Shown in pieces: positions 37,013-50,222 of a DNA stretch of 64,000 bases. The notes below the pieces were generated by a model, which was not told the DNA's origin, ran no database searches, and was given only the letters and a program-made list of their open reading frames with translations. Numbering within the stretch: position 1 is the stretch's first letter; every line of letters begins with the position of its first letter. The position numbers and the translations under genes are program-made. The stretch is from Camarhynchus parvulus (lineage: Eukaryota > Chordata > Aves > Passeriformes > Thraupidae): positions 45,665,609 to 45,729,608 of the forward strand of contig NC_044574.1 of the NCBI RefSeq assembly GCF_901933205.1. The letters run 5' to 3'.

Positions 37013-38639
37013 GCCCCGGGACAGTACACATAATTTGGCAGCTATTGGCACTGAGGGGTGTTTGTGACTTCTGAGAAACTGAGCATCCTTCAGCCACATA
37101 TCATAAACCTGTCACCTGAAAAAGGGAAAGGAGTTTCTCCTCAGGGCATGTAAGCAGCTTCTTATCCCAGCCTTGCCAGCAGGGCTTGGTCCAGTCACTG
37201 TCTCCTGTGCGGTCTCTGAGTAGGGGATTAAATTCCCTGGAAGTGTTTGGTGGTGCTTCTGAGATCTCTGCTTCCTTGGAGGGGAGATGGTAGTGACATA
37301 ATGGCCCTTTGCCTCTCCCTTATGAAGCCCCTTTCTGTGGCAGGAGCCATTTCCTCCCCAACAGATGGGGCAAGGAACAAACTTGGCCTCTAGGTACAGT
37401 GGCAGGTGTACAGTCCCCACAGCTGCCCATGCAGCTGGAGGCTCAGCTGTGGCAGGGAGAGCACCACCAGCACCCCTCCTTCCCAACAAAGCCAAGAGGA
37501 GATGGGAAGGGAGGTGGGAGAGATGCACAGCAGCCACTTTTCCTGTGTTTTGGTCTGGTCCCTTGCAGAGCCGGGTGAGGAAGCAAGAGAGCCTGAAAAG
37601 AGAATGTTGAGGCTGTATTTTGGAGTCACGAGCCTGCTGTTCAACTGGTGGTCCTAACTTTGCCCCTGGAGCACTTCAGAGCATCTACCAAAACATCCTT
37701 TGGTTCTCCTAGGCTTCCTTCATTTGCCTGAGGATTTTTAGCACGTTTCTCCCTGGCAGTGCAGCCATTAGGCAAGCCTGGCACTCGTTCTCTCCTCAGA
37801 CTCCCCTGAGAATGCTTTTGGCAGATGAGATTAAACCAAACTGCCCAAAAGCACCCAGCAGTTCTCCTTCCCACCACTCACATGGGGACCAGCCCCTAGG
37901 CCAAGCCTACTCTCGTGCAACAGAAGGAATGAAGAAGGATGGTTTTCACATGTCAGTGGAAAGTAGGTCAAAGGATGTGCCATCAGCTGGGATGTGTCTG
38001 CATCTTGTGCCTTCCCAGACCCGTCCAAAACAAGTGTCTTCCACAGAGGAAATGTGCTCACCAAAGGAGCATCCCTCAAGCCCTTGAGCACAGCTTAGGC
38101 ACATGTGATGGCGCTCCTCGACTGGGGATGTGTGCAGCCCTCTCTCAGGAGGCAGGCAACAGGACAACTATGGTTCATTACAGACAAAAATGAGGTTGCT
38201 TATAGAATTTAGTTATGTAAAGCAGCACCAAGAAGCTAAACTTTGCTGGGCAAATGATTTTCCCCACACTAGGTAATGATTTGTATACAGGTAGATATGC
38301 CAGGACATGGTTACAGTTCATTATCTCATGGAGCCACGACAAAAAATTAGAAAATACTCCCTCAGGACAAAGTCTCCCAAATCCATTCAGGCAGATAGCA
38401 TTTGTAAGAAGGTTTTCCACGTCTAAAGATCCTTCCCACGTAGCAGACCTAAGGATGCAAAAGCTGCCCTCAGGGTCGGCATCCCAGCCAAATTCTGCGG
38501 GAAACCTCCTGACACCTTCACCACTGTGCAAATGAGAGCCTTACACATAAGCACTCTGGAGGGGGAATTCATGTCCCTGCACATTTTAAATCCTCTGGAA
38601 ATGCCTTGCCCGTAGCTAAACGGAGTAAATGAATTAGTG
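37013..38639. other. Non-coding stretch, no gene seen
   Basis: Moderately GC-rich sequence with many short overlapping frames on both strands and no recognisable domain. No repeat consensus was seen. Confidence 0.5.
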
Positions 38640-38970
38640 TTTAATGCCACCGCAGGCTGTGCCAGGAGCTGGCACCCCCGGTGGTGTCTCTCAGCCGCGG
38701 ATGCCGAAATGGCAGGCGTCAAGCAGCGCCGCTGGCAGCCGCAGCGTCTCACCTCGGGCAGCCGGGAGAGTTTGCGCAGGGAAATCTTCCATGAGACACA
38801 GAGGCGACTGCGGCCGCCAGCGCTGCCAGGTGTCTCCTGCAAAGAGCCTTTCATCCGGGCAAGGCGGAGGTGATGGGGAGGAGGGTGGGAGGCTCGGGAG
38901 GAGCACTGTTCCCCCAGGGAGTGCCTCCCGCAGCACTGGGATGCGGCCCCGAGGGCCAGGATTGCAGGAG
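38640..38970. promoter_or_regulatory. Small CpG-rich patch, possible isolated exon or minor promoter
   Basis: CpG is scarce for tens of kilobases either side, but this patch of about 330 bases holds many CpG (GCCGCGG, CAGCGCCGC, CTGCGGCCGCC, CCCCGAGG). Such islands often mark a coding exon, a minor promoter or an enhancer. On the minus strand an AG acceptor (CTCTTTGCAG) at 38,837-38,838 and a GTGAGA donor at 38,752-38,747 would frame an 84-base exon (38,836-38,753) with an open phase-0 frame. I do not recognise the peptide. Larger open frames here are explained by GC content. Confidence 0.35.
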
Positions 38971-41900
38971 GGTATGATGGCAAGAGGGGGCTCTCCCTGT
39001 TCCCCCGTGTTTTGTACCAGGGGGAAGAGGAGTGCAACAGTTTGAGGAGGAAGAATCTCCCTGTTCACATTAGAACAATTTCTCTTCCCCTCAGTGTCCC
39101 AAGGAAGAATTAAGTTTATCCTTGTGCCAAGCCCAAACCGCAGCTCGATGAGACCTAGCTCCCCCTGTGTCCCTCATGCTGCCTCCTTGCACCACAAAAC
39201 TCCACAAAGAGGTTTGTGTCTCTCTGGGCTGCAGAATGCTGGCATCTCCTTCCCCCATGTCTCCTCAGAAAATAAATCCAGTAAGGGACAGGGACAGAGG
39301 ATGAGGATGGAGGTGGGAGCAGCACACTGACATCTCCCACACCTAACAAGGCTCACCCTTCCTCTCAGCTGTCCCTGCTGTGGACTATACCAGCCCAAAA
39401 GCAAACTGCTGCTCTTCAGCCCCAAGGAAGATCAAGCCCTTCCCCAGGCTGTCCTCTGGTAACCCTAACATTTTGTCAGAACAAGAAAAAAAGCCAGAGA
39501 AAAACCCAAAATGTCCCAAACTAAGTGCTCTCAGATTTTTGTAAATGACAATTTAAATGTCTGCCAGTCTATCAGCTGATACCAGAAAGCAGATTGCAAG
39601 TGCAACAGGATGCAATCGAATCAGACAATTCCAGGGAGAGCAGCAGAAGGCTTAATATTAGGACTGTTGGCATTCACAGCCTCTGCTAATGCTTCACAAT
39701 TGTGTGTGCTGATTTGGGCTGGCTTTGCAGTGCAGAGAACAACACTTTCTGTTCAAAGCTGAAAGAGACCATCAAGGCTTGATGGTCTATCTTGGTGGCT
39801 GCCTTCTTCTAAATATAATTTTTCCACACCTTAATGTGAAATAAATATGTCGACAAAATTAACAAACAAAGTCAACTCCCCAGATTGTAATCTCAAAGGA
39901 TGGACATTTTATAGGTAATTTTTCAACCAACACCATTACCTCAGGAGAAAAAACACACCTGCAGGACTCAGAGGGATTTAATGCCATTGAAATCCTGCAA
40001 AAAGCACCAAAGAGAAGACAAGAGGTTTCTGCTGCCTAGGGCTACCCTTCTCTTTAGGGAAATCCACTTTTAAATTGCCCCTGTTGCAACTGGGAGCTGT
40101 GTTGCTCTCTTCAATTTGGTGTGTTAAAGCCCAGGCCGGGTGGGTCACACTGTCACTAAGATTGCTCCCCTGACTTTAAAGTGCCTGTGCATTTAAATTA
40201 AAAAATTCTCCACTCTTTGGAGGCGAGTTTGGCTGCTCACTGAGCTGCACCAGTTGGTGCCTATCCCTCCTCAGGCTGCCCTGCCCTTGAGGTTCATCGT
40301 GTACCAGCACAGAGGTACTTTGGAAAGAGGTCCCAAGCCCTGACCTCTAGGGAAGGGGCACCAAACAGAGCAGGCATGTGGGGATGGCCAACACATAGGA
40401 GACTGCCAGCGACACGTGTGACGCAAATCAGCACGTGCAGACAGCTCAGTGCCTATAGCATCTAGCAGCAGGGAGAGTGTCAACACCTTTTGGGTGGCTT
40501 GGAAGTAGATGTTAATTGTTAAATCTCATTTAGTGCTTCCCAGGGAATGAAGCCTGGCATACTATGAGTGTTTTTTTCTAAACCTACTGGAAGAAGGAAT
40601 GTCCAACAGTTAAGTGGGGAAAAGTGGGGGGAAATTTTTTTTTAAACCTGAATAACCTTGAAAGCCACACACCAACCAATGAATCTATTAGGAGGAATAG
40701 CCCCAGACCCTCAGCAGCCTGCAACATCCCACCCAGAACAAACCAAGGTTTGTTTCTCATTTCATTGGGTAGTAGCGCTGACAGCATCCTGCATCCTGCT
40801 TTCCCCACACTTAGGCCAGCCAAAATTTGTGATACCTTAAAATAGGGCTGGTTTTACAGCATGAGGAAAAAAAGATGAATGCTGGCCCCTTGCTTTCTTA
40901 GCTGCCCTGGGGAGAGGGGGATATACCTTAAAAAGAAGCTTTCCATGGTTGCATTCTGTGGATGCTGCTAGAGCTGTGGTGATGGGGATGCCAACCAGTT
41001 CCCTACAGAAAGAAAGGGCTGCTGTTTTTCTGTGGGACCACAGGGTGGACTGGGAAGGTGACTGGGAAAAGGGATGAGAAGAAGGAAGGATGAGAAGAAG
41101 ATGAGCTCAGAACAAGCCCTTTACCCGGCAGGTTTCATTACACGTTCCATTTCATACCCAGCTCAGTGCTCTGCTGAGGGGCAGCTCCCTGCCTTCACCA
41201 CTGCCATAAAGACAGAAGACAAATCAGGAAAGCAAGACAGGGGGCAGGTAATGAGGGCATTGTTTAAAAATGCAAATTCCTTGCAGCTGCTGGATCAACT
41301 GAATATGCACACAAGGTCTCTGCACTCCCATGCTGCTCTTCTCCACTCTTCCCCACCCACAGATCCCACCACAGGTGTGTACAGGCCAAAAGGGCTTGAA
41401 GGCATCATTAAATCAGGCTGTCACCTCCATACACAGGTGACACACGCCAGGTACAGCAATGCCACGAGCAGGCTTCAGATGGGAATTTTTACCTCCCCAT
41501 TGCTGCTGATTTGCATGTAGCAAAACCATGGAGCTGGGAGAAATATATCAATGAGTTTAAATGGACTGAAATGCCAAAACCATAAATTCTAGGTGACATT
41601 CAGCTTCCAGACCAGATCTTGCTCTCCTTGCCTCAGGAAAGTTTGTCCTTAGTGAGACTCAGACTCTGACCTGCACTGAAGCCTCAATGACACAATCCAT
41701 TGCTCAAAAGCTTGGCCAGAGAAAAACAGTCTGAAAGAGCCAGCACATTGTGGGGGAACAGGATAAATATTATCTGCTAAGAAAAACATCATGTTCAAAG
41801 TGCAAGAGGAGCAAATGTGAAATTAAGAGCTTGTTTTTCAACATGAAAAGTGTGGGTCTCACCTAAGTCTGGAGTGAAGGGGCATTATATTCATCAAACT

Positions 41901-42794
41901 TTTAAGCTATCTTTCCTGAGAGCATTTATGCATACATATGTTTACATCCCTGTCACTAATCTAGTACAGACACACATGCACATGTACAGGCAGTGTCTAC
42001 CTTCACTTGGGATTGGCATCTTTGCCCTCAGTGCAGCTGACCTGGTGAAATCTCCCAGCAGATGCCCAGAGCTGTTACAAACATCAGCCTCAGCAAACAT
42101 CAGCTCTGCTGCCTGTTGGTTCTCTCTAATGCAATTAGGATAGATTAACATGGGTGACTAGATGTGAAAGAAAACTGCACCTCACCATCTCCATCCCACC
42201 CACATTTATTAATTTGAGTCCTGCCCTTTTCATAAACTTGCTGCTCTCTTGACCTCCCTCAGATGGAGCACCCCTTTTTTTTTTTGCTGCTTGAAAATTA
42301 AGGCAAGCTCTAGCAGGGAAGCACAGCCAGCTGAAACAGTCAAAGCCACAGGAGCCCTACAGCAACCGTCCACGAAGTTTCTTTGATAATCTGGATACAT
42401 GTGGGAGCTTCACAAGCTCCCTAGTGGGCTAGCAGCCACCTCTCGACTCCTCTGTCAATCTGTGGTTTCAAAAGTCCCGAAAGGACTGTGAAAATAATAC
42501 CATTACAACTCTTCGCATGGGACATCTTGATTTTATCTGTTCACTTTGGAACGCCAGGCATCTGCTCCCTGCATAGACCTCCAGCAACAGGGCAGACATC
42601 TTCAGGTTTGTGTCACGCTTTTGTGCCACAGTAACAGTTTGTGTTACAATAACAGCACAAATGGCTTAAAAGTGTGATCCACTGACTAAACCGGACCACA
42701 CAATCATCTTTTCTGACTTCTCACACAACACAGCCTTTAGGTAAGCAGCTAAAGCACCATGACATGTCTTTTAGACAAATGCTTGATTGAAAGG
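38971..42794. other. Non-coding stretch, no gene seen
   Basis: Mixed composition, AT-rich near 39,480-40,210. Nothing coding, RNA-like or mobile was recognised with confidence. A GAAAGAGACCATCAAGG word near 39,760 is faintly reminiscent of CR1 but too short to call. Confidence 0.5.
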
Positions 42795-42937
42795 CTCTGG
42801 CACTTCCCCTGTTAAATTATTCCACAATTTAAGAAAAAAATGCCGCTTGCTCTTAAAAATGAGAACCTTTCAGGCTGACTTTCTCTAGCTTTAGCCCTCA
42901 TCTATTGTGTTTTGTATTGTCTTTGTCTGATTCTAGG
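42795..42937 (-). mobile_element. Old CR1/L3-type LINE fragment
   Basis: In antisense orientation the segment follows the remembered 3' region of ancient CR1/L3-like LINEs of reptiles and birds. It runs from a TTAAATTATTCCAC block, through CTCTTAAAAATGAGAACC, to GACTTTCTCTAGCTTTAG and TTTGTATTGTCTTTGTCTG. Divergence is high, which fits an old insertion predating birds. No coding capacity remains and the ends are vague. Confidence 0.5.
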
Positions 42938-45500
42938 TTCAGTCCACCCCCTGGCATCCTAGCAAAGAGTAATGTAAGGTGTGCTCCCTCCTTCTCTTGT
43001 GACAATGTGTTCTGTAACTCCCTAAGTGTGGACAGCCTAGCAAATGGCACCCCTCTGCTATTTATCTTACTCCAAGCACCCAGATTTTATTTTCTGTGTG
43101 GTCTCCAACCACAACATGATGCAAACATGGGTCTCTGAAGGACTGTAGGTCGTTTCTGGTCCATCCTTGGCCTGTGTGGATGTTTCCTGACAGGCCTCCC
43201 CAGCTGAGCTTTGGGTGCAATATCTTCTTCAGGCAATTTCTTTAAGTGCAGAACAATCTTTACAGTCAGAAATTACTGTCCTGGCAATAGATGCATATTG
43301 CTGCCAATTAGCCCAGGTTTTCCTTGCTTTATTTCCAGAGGATGTGAAGGGAAGTTGATGCTCAGCATTTTAACAGGATTTAACATGGAGCAGATGACTT
43401 ACCATGTCCTCACAGCTGCCAAAATCCCAATCAGCAACTCCAAACCCTTCTGCTTGGGGGAGAGCTTTGCTGTATAAGCTGTCATTCCTGCAGATGACCT
43501 CTGAACTCCCTCATCTAATATATTCCTGGAAGCTCTCCAGCTGGCTGCATTTCTCCATGCAAAGCTTCACCAAGCTGTGAACACCAGAGGGTACTTCCCT
43601 GTGGGGCACACTTTGCCCTTGCACAGTACCACTGGGCTGCTGGCTCCAGAGCAGCCTGTTCTGCTGATGCTGAGCCTCTGCCCTCCTGGGGACCTGTGGG
43701 CAGGGGCCAGGTGCCCATCACTGCCCAGGAGGGGACTGCTCAGCAGCTGCTTGTGCTGCACCTTCCTAAACATCTCCCTTCCCACCAAGAGGGCTGTAAC
43801 AACCCTCCTCTTTACACCCTCCCATCTTTCCTCTTTATCTGTCTCTGAAGTCATTCAATAAATCTTCCTCTTGATTCCCCACAAATGTCAGATGAAGAAC
43901 AGCCTTTCCTGGTATTTGTTGCAAAATTTAACCCCCATTTTCTCTGCTTAGTTTTCCTAAATCAGCGGTGCCCTTCCATATCTGTCTTTCCAAGCTGTAA
44001 TCTGTCCCCCAGAGTCTCTGTGGTGCCTGTTAAATCCTGGTTTGCTTCTGTGCTAAATATCCAAATACTTCCTGTTTATTTTCTATACTTCTGGCATGAT
44101 TTCTGAAGGAATTAAAACCAAATCTGTTTATCTTTGCTAAATCCCTCTGCTGATAAGGGTATTAGTGTTCTTATTTACAAATGGAAGAGTAAGGCAAAGT
44201 AGGACTGGAAATAAAAATTGCATAAAGTGAGTCTCTAATTTGAGATGTCCTGAAAACATCTAGCAATTGAATTTTCTAAAAATGCCAGATAAAATATCCT
44301 CTAAAATTCATGCCCCTTAAGGTGCTTCAGTTTAGGGACCTCAAATCAGTGGCATCCCCACTCCCTTGGTACTGAAGAAAATCGAGGATCCTGCCACAGA
44401 GGTGGAGAGCTCATCCACAGTTTTTTGTGGAAGGAAATAAGATAAGTACATTGCAGGCTATGTGCCAGTCAGAGTCCTCGGCCACAGATAACCTTCTTCT
44501 ATCAGAGCAGTTACTTTTTAATGTCTCCTAATTTTTCAGAGATGGAATTAGCAAGGCAGACATCACCCCAACAGCTATAATTTTTTTTAACTTTTCACCA
44601 GGTTCATAAAATCATTCTTTTCCTTGTCTCTCAACACCTTACTAAGGGAAGTAGAAGACAGGGTAGGTTACCACCCCCAAGAAGCAGTATAGCTATTTTT
44701 CATTTTGACAGTGGCATTCCATATTGGAGGCAGTGGCTGCATGCAATGGTGCATGTTGCCAGTTTAAGGCTGACCACTGAACATGCTTTGGACTCCGGCC
44801 CTCAGCCCTGCCCAAAGTACCTGCTGATGCCAGTGACCAAAAGCAAATCCCACCTGCATCATCCCACTGCCAGCCAGAAAGGGGCACACATTGTCACATT
44901 TGGATGACAGAGGAGACCTTGTGATAGTGAAAGCTGCCCCAATGAGCCAGGAAGGCAGTTGCCTTTTGCTGAAAGAAGAGAGAATTTTGGGGTTTTTAAG
45001 CAGCTCAGGGTGGCAAGGGCTTCTGCTGGTGCCTCACAGCTGCTGAACTCTGAAGTCTACTCTTCTTGCTCATCAAATCCTGACATAAAAATGTACCTTT
45101 TAACATTATGCAGCGACTGTGACTCTGATGTATGTTCGCATCTTCCAGCAGAGCTTCTCATCAGCTTTTTGAAGAAGGGCAAAAGGGCAGCTGTATATAA
45201 CATCCCCACTTTCACCTGAAGAAAAAGGATTGAATGCACAGCTCCTTCCTTGAGCTGCATAACCCTAGGCTACTGCCACTTTGTGTCCAAATGGGTGTTC
45301 CTTGGGTGTCTTGCCCCTGAGGAGATATGGTGCTGACTCCCTGCCTAAATCAGTATTAGGCATGTAAGAAAAACTCAAAGCAAGCTGACAGCTCAGCTAG
45401 GACCACAGATAAACTGCTCTGCCAGAGAAGGAAATCAAAAGAGACAAAGACAGCTACAACATTTATCTTCTTTATACATTGCTTCTAGATTAGAAAATCC
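42938..45500. other. Non-coding stretch, no gene seen
   Basis: No gene was recognised. A TTATTTACAAATGGAAGAGTAAGGCAAAG-like region near 44,172-44,200 loosely resembles the core of MIR-type SINEs but is too weak to call. Confidence 0.45.
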
Positions 45501-48500
45501 ACACTGCAGAGATCGCCAGCACGCACACATTTACACTGCTTTGGAACACTATTTAGCTGCTTAAATGCATGCTGCAAAGCAGTCAGCTTTGCATATAGCT
45601 TTTATTTACAGGGTAAAATTGATTTCAGCAGAATTTAACTCGATGCAATTGTGCCTGCACTAAGGATATGAACAAACACGACACTTCTGCTCAAGGGCTG
45701 AGAATTTTTGAGTCACAGAGCAATGGCAACCCTGTTATAAGGTTTGGGTTTTTCATCTGGATGCACTGGGAGAACGGCAACCAACAAGTAAAGTCCTACT
45801 GAGCTTGTTAAAATGACTAATGATTAAAAATGAAAAAGTAAAGCTCTTTGAGTCATACAACGTTACAGCCCCTGCCCAGGCACACAGCTAAGGCTCCTTC
45901 CAAAGACTAGCATTTGCTGTATCACATCCCAGGTGTCTGTATATCAGCCTGTTTAACTGTTTCATCAGTCCCTTCTAGTTTTCCCTTGGCACCTTTCCCT
46001 TTGCAAGACTCTCTTAGGAGCCAGCTTTCATTACATGCCAGGAAATCACAGGCTGCACTGCAAGAAGTGGCACATATCCTTGACTTCTCTCAGTTAACAG
46101 CAAAACCTCTTCCTTCCTAATTGAGAGATGAGCTGTAGAAAATTACCAAATTCCTGATACCTAAAGCTGTATGTTAAAATATATACATTGGGAAATATCT
46201 AACTGAAAGGGACCAGTACTGATTACTGAGACTGTCATTAGTGTCACTAGGGGACATCAAGCTCACCTGGAACAGAGATACCTTTCCTCAGTGCTAGAGA
46301 CACAGGGAGACTCTTTTCAGACACCTAATTTGAAAATGTGGTTTCAGGAGATCAGTGCTCAGTCACTTCCTCATTTTCTACCATGATGCTCTGAGGAATA
46401 TGAAGTCAGTTTTCAGGGGGAAAAGACACCAAGCCCCTCTCAGGGCCCAGCAGCTGTAGGAATTTAGCCTTCCGTCCATCCTGTTCAATTTGTAGTCAAG
46501 CAAAAGTCATGTACAGGGACAGATGAGAGAGAAGCCCTTGAAAACAAGCCACTGTTCAAACTGGGACACTTTTTGGTCACGCTGAGAAGGCAGAATGAAC
46601 ACTACTGATTTCCAGCAACAGAAGCACCAAACTCCTGCAAAAGCCTCCTGCACCCTGCTTCACACAGGCTCTTCTCACACTGCTACTCAGGGCTCATCAT
46701 ATGCAAGAGATGCCGTTCCATCACTGTCACCAGCAGAGACCAGGAGGAGCCCACAGGAGACTCCATGGCCTCCTCCGCCTGCCTGCTCCCTTAACCCTGC
46801 TGTGGAGCCACAGGGCAAGAGCTGCCAGCAAGCGAGGTGATGCTGAGCAGTACAGCAGAGCCCATGGGCAGCACGTAAGGATCCACACCAGGAACCCACC
46901 CACAAGGCTGTGGAAGGCTTTGAAGATAAGGAGAGTAGGCAGGGGGAAAAAACAAGTAAAGGATTTGGCAGCTGTAGCATGCCTTTCCTGCCCAATCCAC
47001 TGAAGCCCTAAGCTGTTCATGCAGCTGCAAAATGCTCACAGTTCAGGGGTTATCAAAGGATTTTAATTCCTCCAACAATCAGAGAATGGATGGATACAGC
47101 TACCAAATGTTGCTGTAGCCCAGAAATTCAGTGAGAGAGATGCATATTGTCACACAGAGAACCTGACACAAGTGCAGCAGTCCTGGTTGCACATCATTGC
47201 ACAACGGTTCTGAGGAGGGTTAAAAGCACAGTTTTCCCCCCCAGAGCTGGACTGACTGATGGTGTAGCTTCGAGTCACCTGATGGCTGGGTAATGCACTC
47301 GACAGAAACAGCACAGCTCACCATACTTTGCTGTGACAGGCATTTGCCTGTGGGAGAACATTCCACAGCAAGCCTGACTGATGGAGTGAGACCAGCTGCC
47401 ATCCTTGCTCACAGGGAAGTGTTTTGGGGAAGAGCAACCATGCACTCTGCTCCTGTCCCCCTGCATGTGTTGGTCTGTGCTACTAGGTTGATGCACTTGT
47501 TTTCCCAGCTTTGCTGCCTTTCCCAAAGGTGCTGCAGTCCAGGAGTGAACACAAATGAGCAATGCTGGCAGGCTGGGGAGGGGGATGAGCAGAGCAGGAA
47601 GAATTGATTTTGATCCTGAATGTCACCAACTCAGCTGCTTCTAGGATCAGTATCACACTGCTGCTCTTTCTTTGCAGGTCAGCTTCTGGCCTTTTCTTGG
47701 AAGGCTATTACCAGAAGTCAACAAAGTCAGCTCAGGAGTATCCACAGACCTGGTTGTCCATCCCTCAGCCCACGCTTTCCCTACAACCCCTCAGTAGAGC
47801 TTCTGATTCTTTTGCACAGAAGATTCAAGATTTTACTCCTACAATGATGAGAGAGCAAGCTTGGGATCCCAAAAGGACAAGCTGTACCTTCAGAAAGGGT
47901 CCTCCTGCTTCACCTCTGTTTAAGCCTCCCTTATCCCTTCTCCTCTGCCAGGGGCTTCCCTTCCCCAGGGCATTAATCCCAACCATGATCTTGAGGGCAG
48001 GAATTGCCCCTAGCAGATGTCTAGGGTGCCAAAATTCAGGCTTTCCAGCCATAAATGCCTTAGCAATCACAAGGCTACAGTCACCTTAGAGCCATAAACA
48101 CTGAAGAGCAGCACAAAGACATCTACACCCACTGGCAAAAGCCAAGGGTTTAAAAGCTGAGCCATCTACAGCTCTTAGGAAACACACATCTCCCACCAAC
48201 AGAATGACAGCACTGGGCAGACAACTCATCCCAGTGTCCCTGCAGGCATCCCAGCCACTGGGCACCTTGCTCCCAAACAGACAAACAAAACTCCTATGTG
48301 TCTCCTCTGCAACAACTCATCTCTGCAGTCCTGGAAAAGTCCCCTCCTGTGCAGGGTAGGAATGCAAAGACATGACAAATAATGATCTTTGATGAATTTG
48401 GGGGAAAAAAGTGAGGTGGCATCCTGTCATCAACATGAGTCTGGCAGGGCCACCTCCCGCTGCCTGCTGGCATGGCTGCAGCCCCAGCATCAGTGTGATC

Positions 48501-49979
48501 CCTCAGCTCTGAGGCTGGACTCGCAAGCTCATGGATGAGCTGATGTCTCAGGACCTGAAAAAGCCCTGCTGAAAGTATAAACCAAAGCAAAACAACAGCT
48601 CACTGAACTGGTCCTGTTGCCTTTCCCTTACCTTGTCCCTCTAGGGCTTCTGGTGGATGCTGCTGTGATCCAGACATGGGCCCACGAGAAATCAGTGTCC
48701 CTCATGACAGAGACAAATGTCTGTGTGGAGGAAGGACACAAGAGATTTTCTGCAGGCCCATGACATAACAGCAGACAGTTCTCTGGGCCCCAGAGGTTTG
48801 CTTGAGGAGGTGAAATGGGATATCTAGCAAATTTCTTCCCTCTCACCTCACACAGCTGTTCACACTTTATTATGGGGGCAAGACAATATGAATAAAAACA
48901 ACACGAAAAGTTGAAGTCTCAGTAGAAACAATTGAGTTGTGGCTCTGTACTGGTTATTGCATAGAAATTCAAAGTCAGAGTTCAATTTGTCCCTGCAAGC
49001 TATGTGAAGTGGGTAGCTAATACAAACCCACTTATTCTGCAATGCGGGGTACAGGATGAAATATTGTCTGCACTGTACATCTCTCTGGATGTTTCATTTG
49101 GGACTTTGAGGAGGCCACGTACATTACATTCCCTCAGTAAGTCTGTCAGGTTTGCTCACTGCAGCAGGAATCTGGCTGCAACTCTTGTCCTGGCCCCCCC
49201 AGCATCCTTACCAGTGAGAAAGTTTTCCTCTAGCAGAAGGGCAAGGCCCACACTCTTTGAAACTGCTGGATTAATTGTGTGCAATTACACACGTACACAC
49301 AAATGCTCTCATTGCAGGATGCTTTTCACCTGTGGTTTTGCCCATGAAAAATGGTGTGGCTGGGATAGTTCTAGAAACAGCTCCAGAACATTGTTTGAGC
49401 TAAGTGCATTTCAGCACACTTCCAAAGAAACTGCACATCTGTTTCTTACAGCAGGTACTTACTTTGAGGAATGCATACAACTTAAGTCAGGGGATGCCAT
49501 GTTTGATGGGTAAAAGACTTTTTGCCCCCAACTCTTTAAGGCTGAAAAGTGTGTGTGTGGGGGGGGTTTATGGGACTTCTCACACGGCAAAGCAAAATGG
49601 GTCAAAATGTCTCATTCAATAAATACATTGAAGCAAACAGAACTACTCCAAGGGAGAATTTAGGTTCATGTCCCTCCCATCAGGCTGCTAACAATTACCA
49701 AGTAACATGCATTGTAGAGCACACTATATTTGACAGGGGTATGCTCAACAGAAAGCCATTGTCTTGGAAACCAAAAGATCCTGGTTTGCCAAGATGTAGC
49801 AGGATGGCACCGGGTCACTTGTAGGTCGAGATAGCTGAGCACAAGCTGGCAGCACAGGGGAGGCTCGGTAAATGTGCCTTGTGCTCCGGGAGGCAAGACA
49901 GTATTGCTGGTTCAGCAGGACTGCTCCTGAGTTTACTGAGCCTCGTGATTACAACAGGCTGTCATTAGGGCAGTAAAGT
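45501..49979. other. Non-coding stretch, no gene seen
   Basis: Alternating AT-rich and GC-moderate sequence. Overlapping frames at about 46,690-47,040, 47,270-47,600 and 47,600-48,090 carry no recognisable domain. A run of eight G lies at about 49,560-49,567. No mobile-element consensus was seen. Confidence 0.5.
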
Positions 49980-50008
49980 TGAAAGAGAGAGAGAGTGAGA
50001 GAGAGCAA
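49980..50008. repeat. GA-rich microsatellite
   Basis: Repeated GA dinucleotides are interrupted by a single GTGA. It is a short simple repeat. Confidence 0.75.
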
Positions 50009-50201
50009 AGAATAGGGAAGGGAACCACACCTATGTCAGGAAGCATTTAAAAAATGCACGCGTTTCTCACATTCATATGTGCAGGTAAAACATGCATGAG
50101 TGGTCCCTTATCTTCAGCACAGAAGCACAGTCAGAAAAAAGAATCCCAGCTCAGTTTCAAACTCCTGCTTGTGGCTTTTGGGTTTGGTGGTTGTTAAAGG
50201 G

Positions 50202-50222
50202 TTTTTTTTTTTTTTTTTTTTT
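50202..50222. repeat. Poly-T tract, 21 bases
   Basis: An uninterrupted run of 21 T. No AATAAA or coding relic was found on the complementary strand beside it. Confidence 0.85.
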
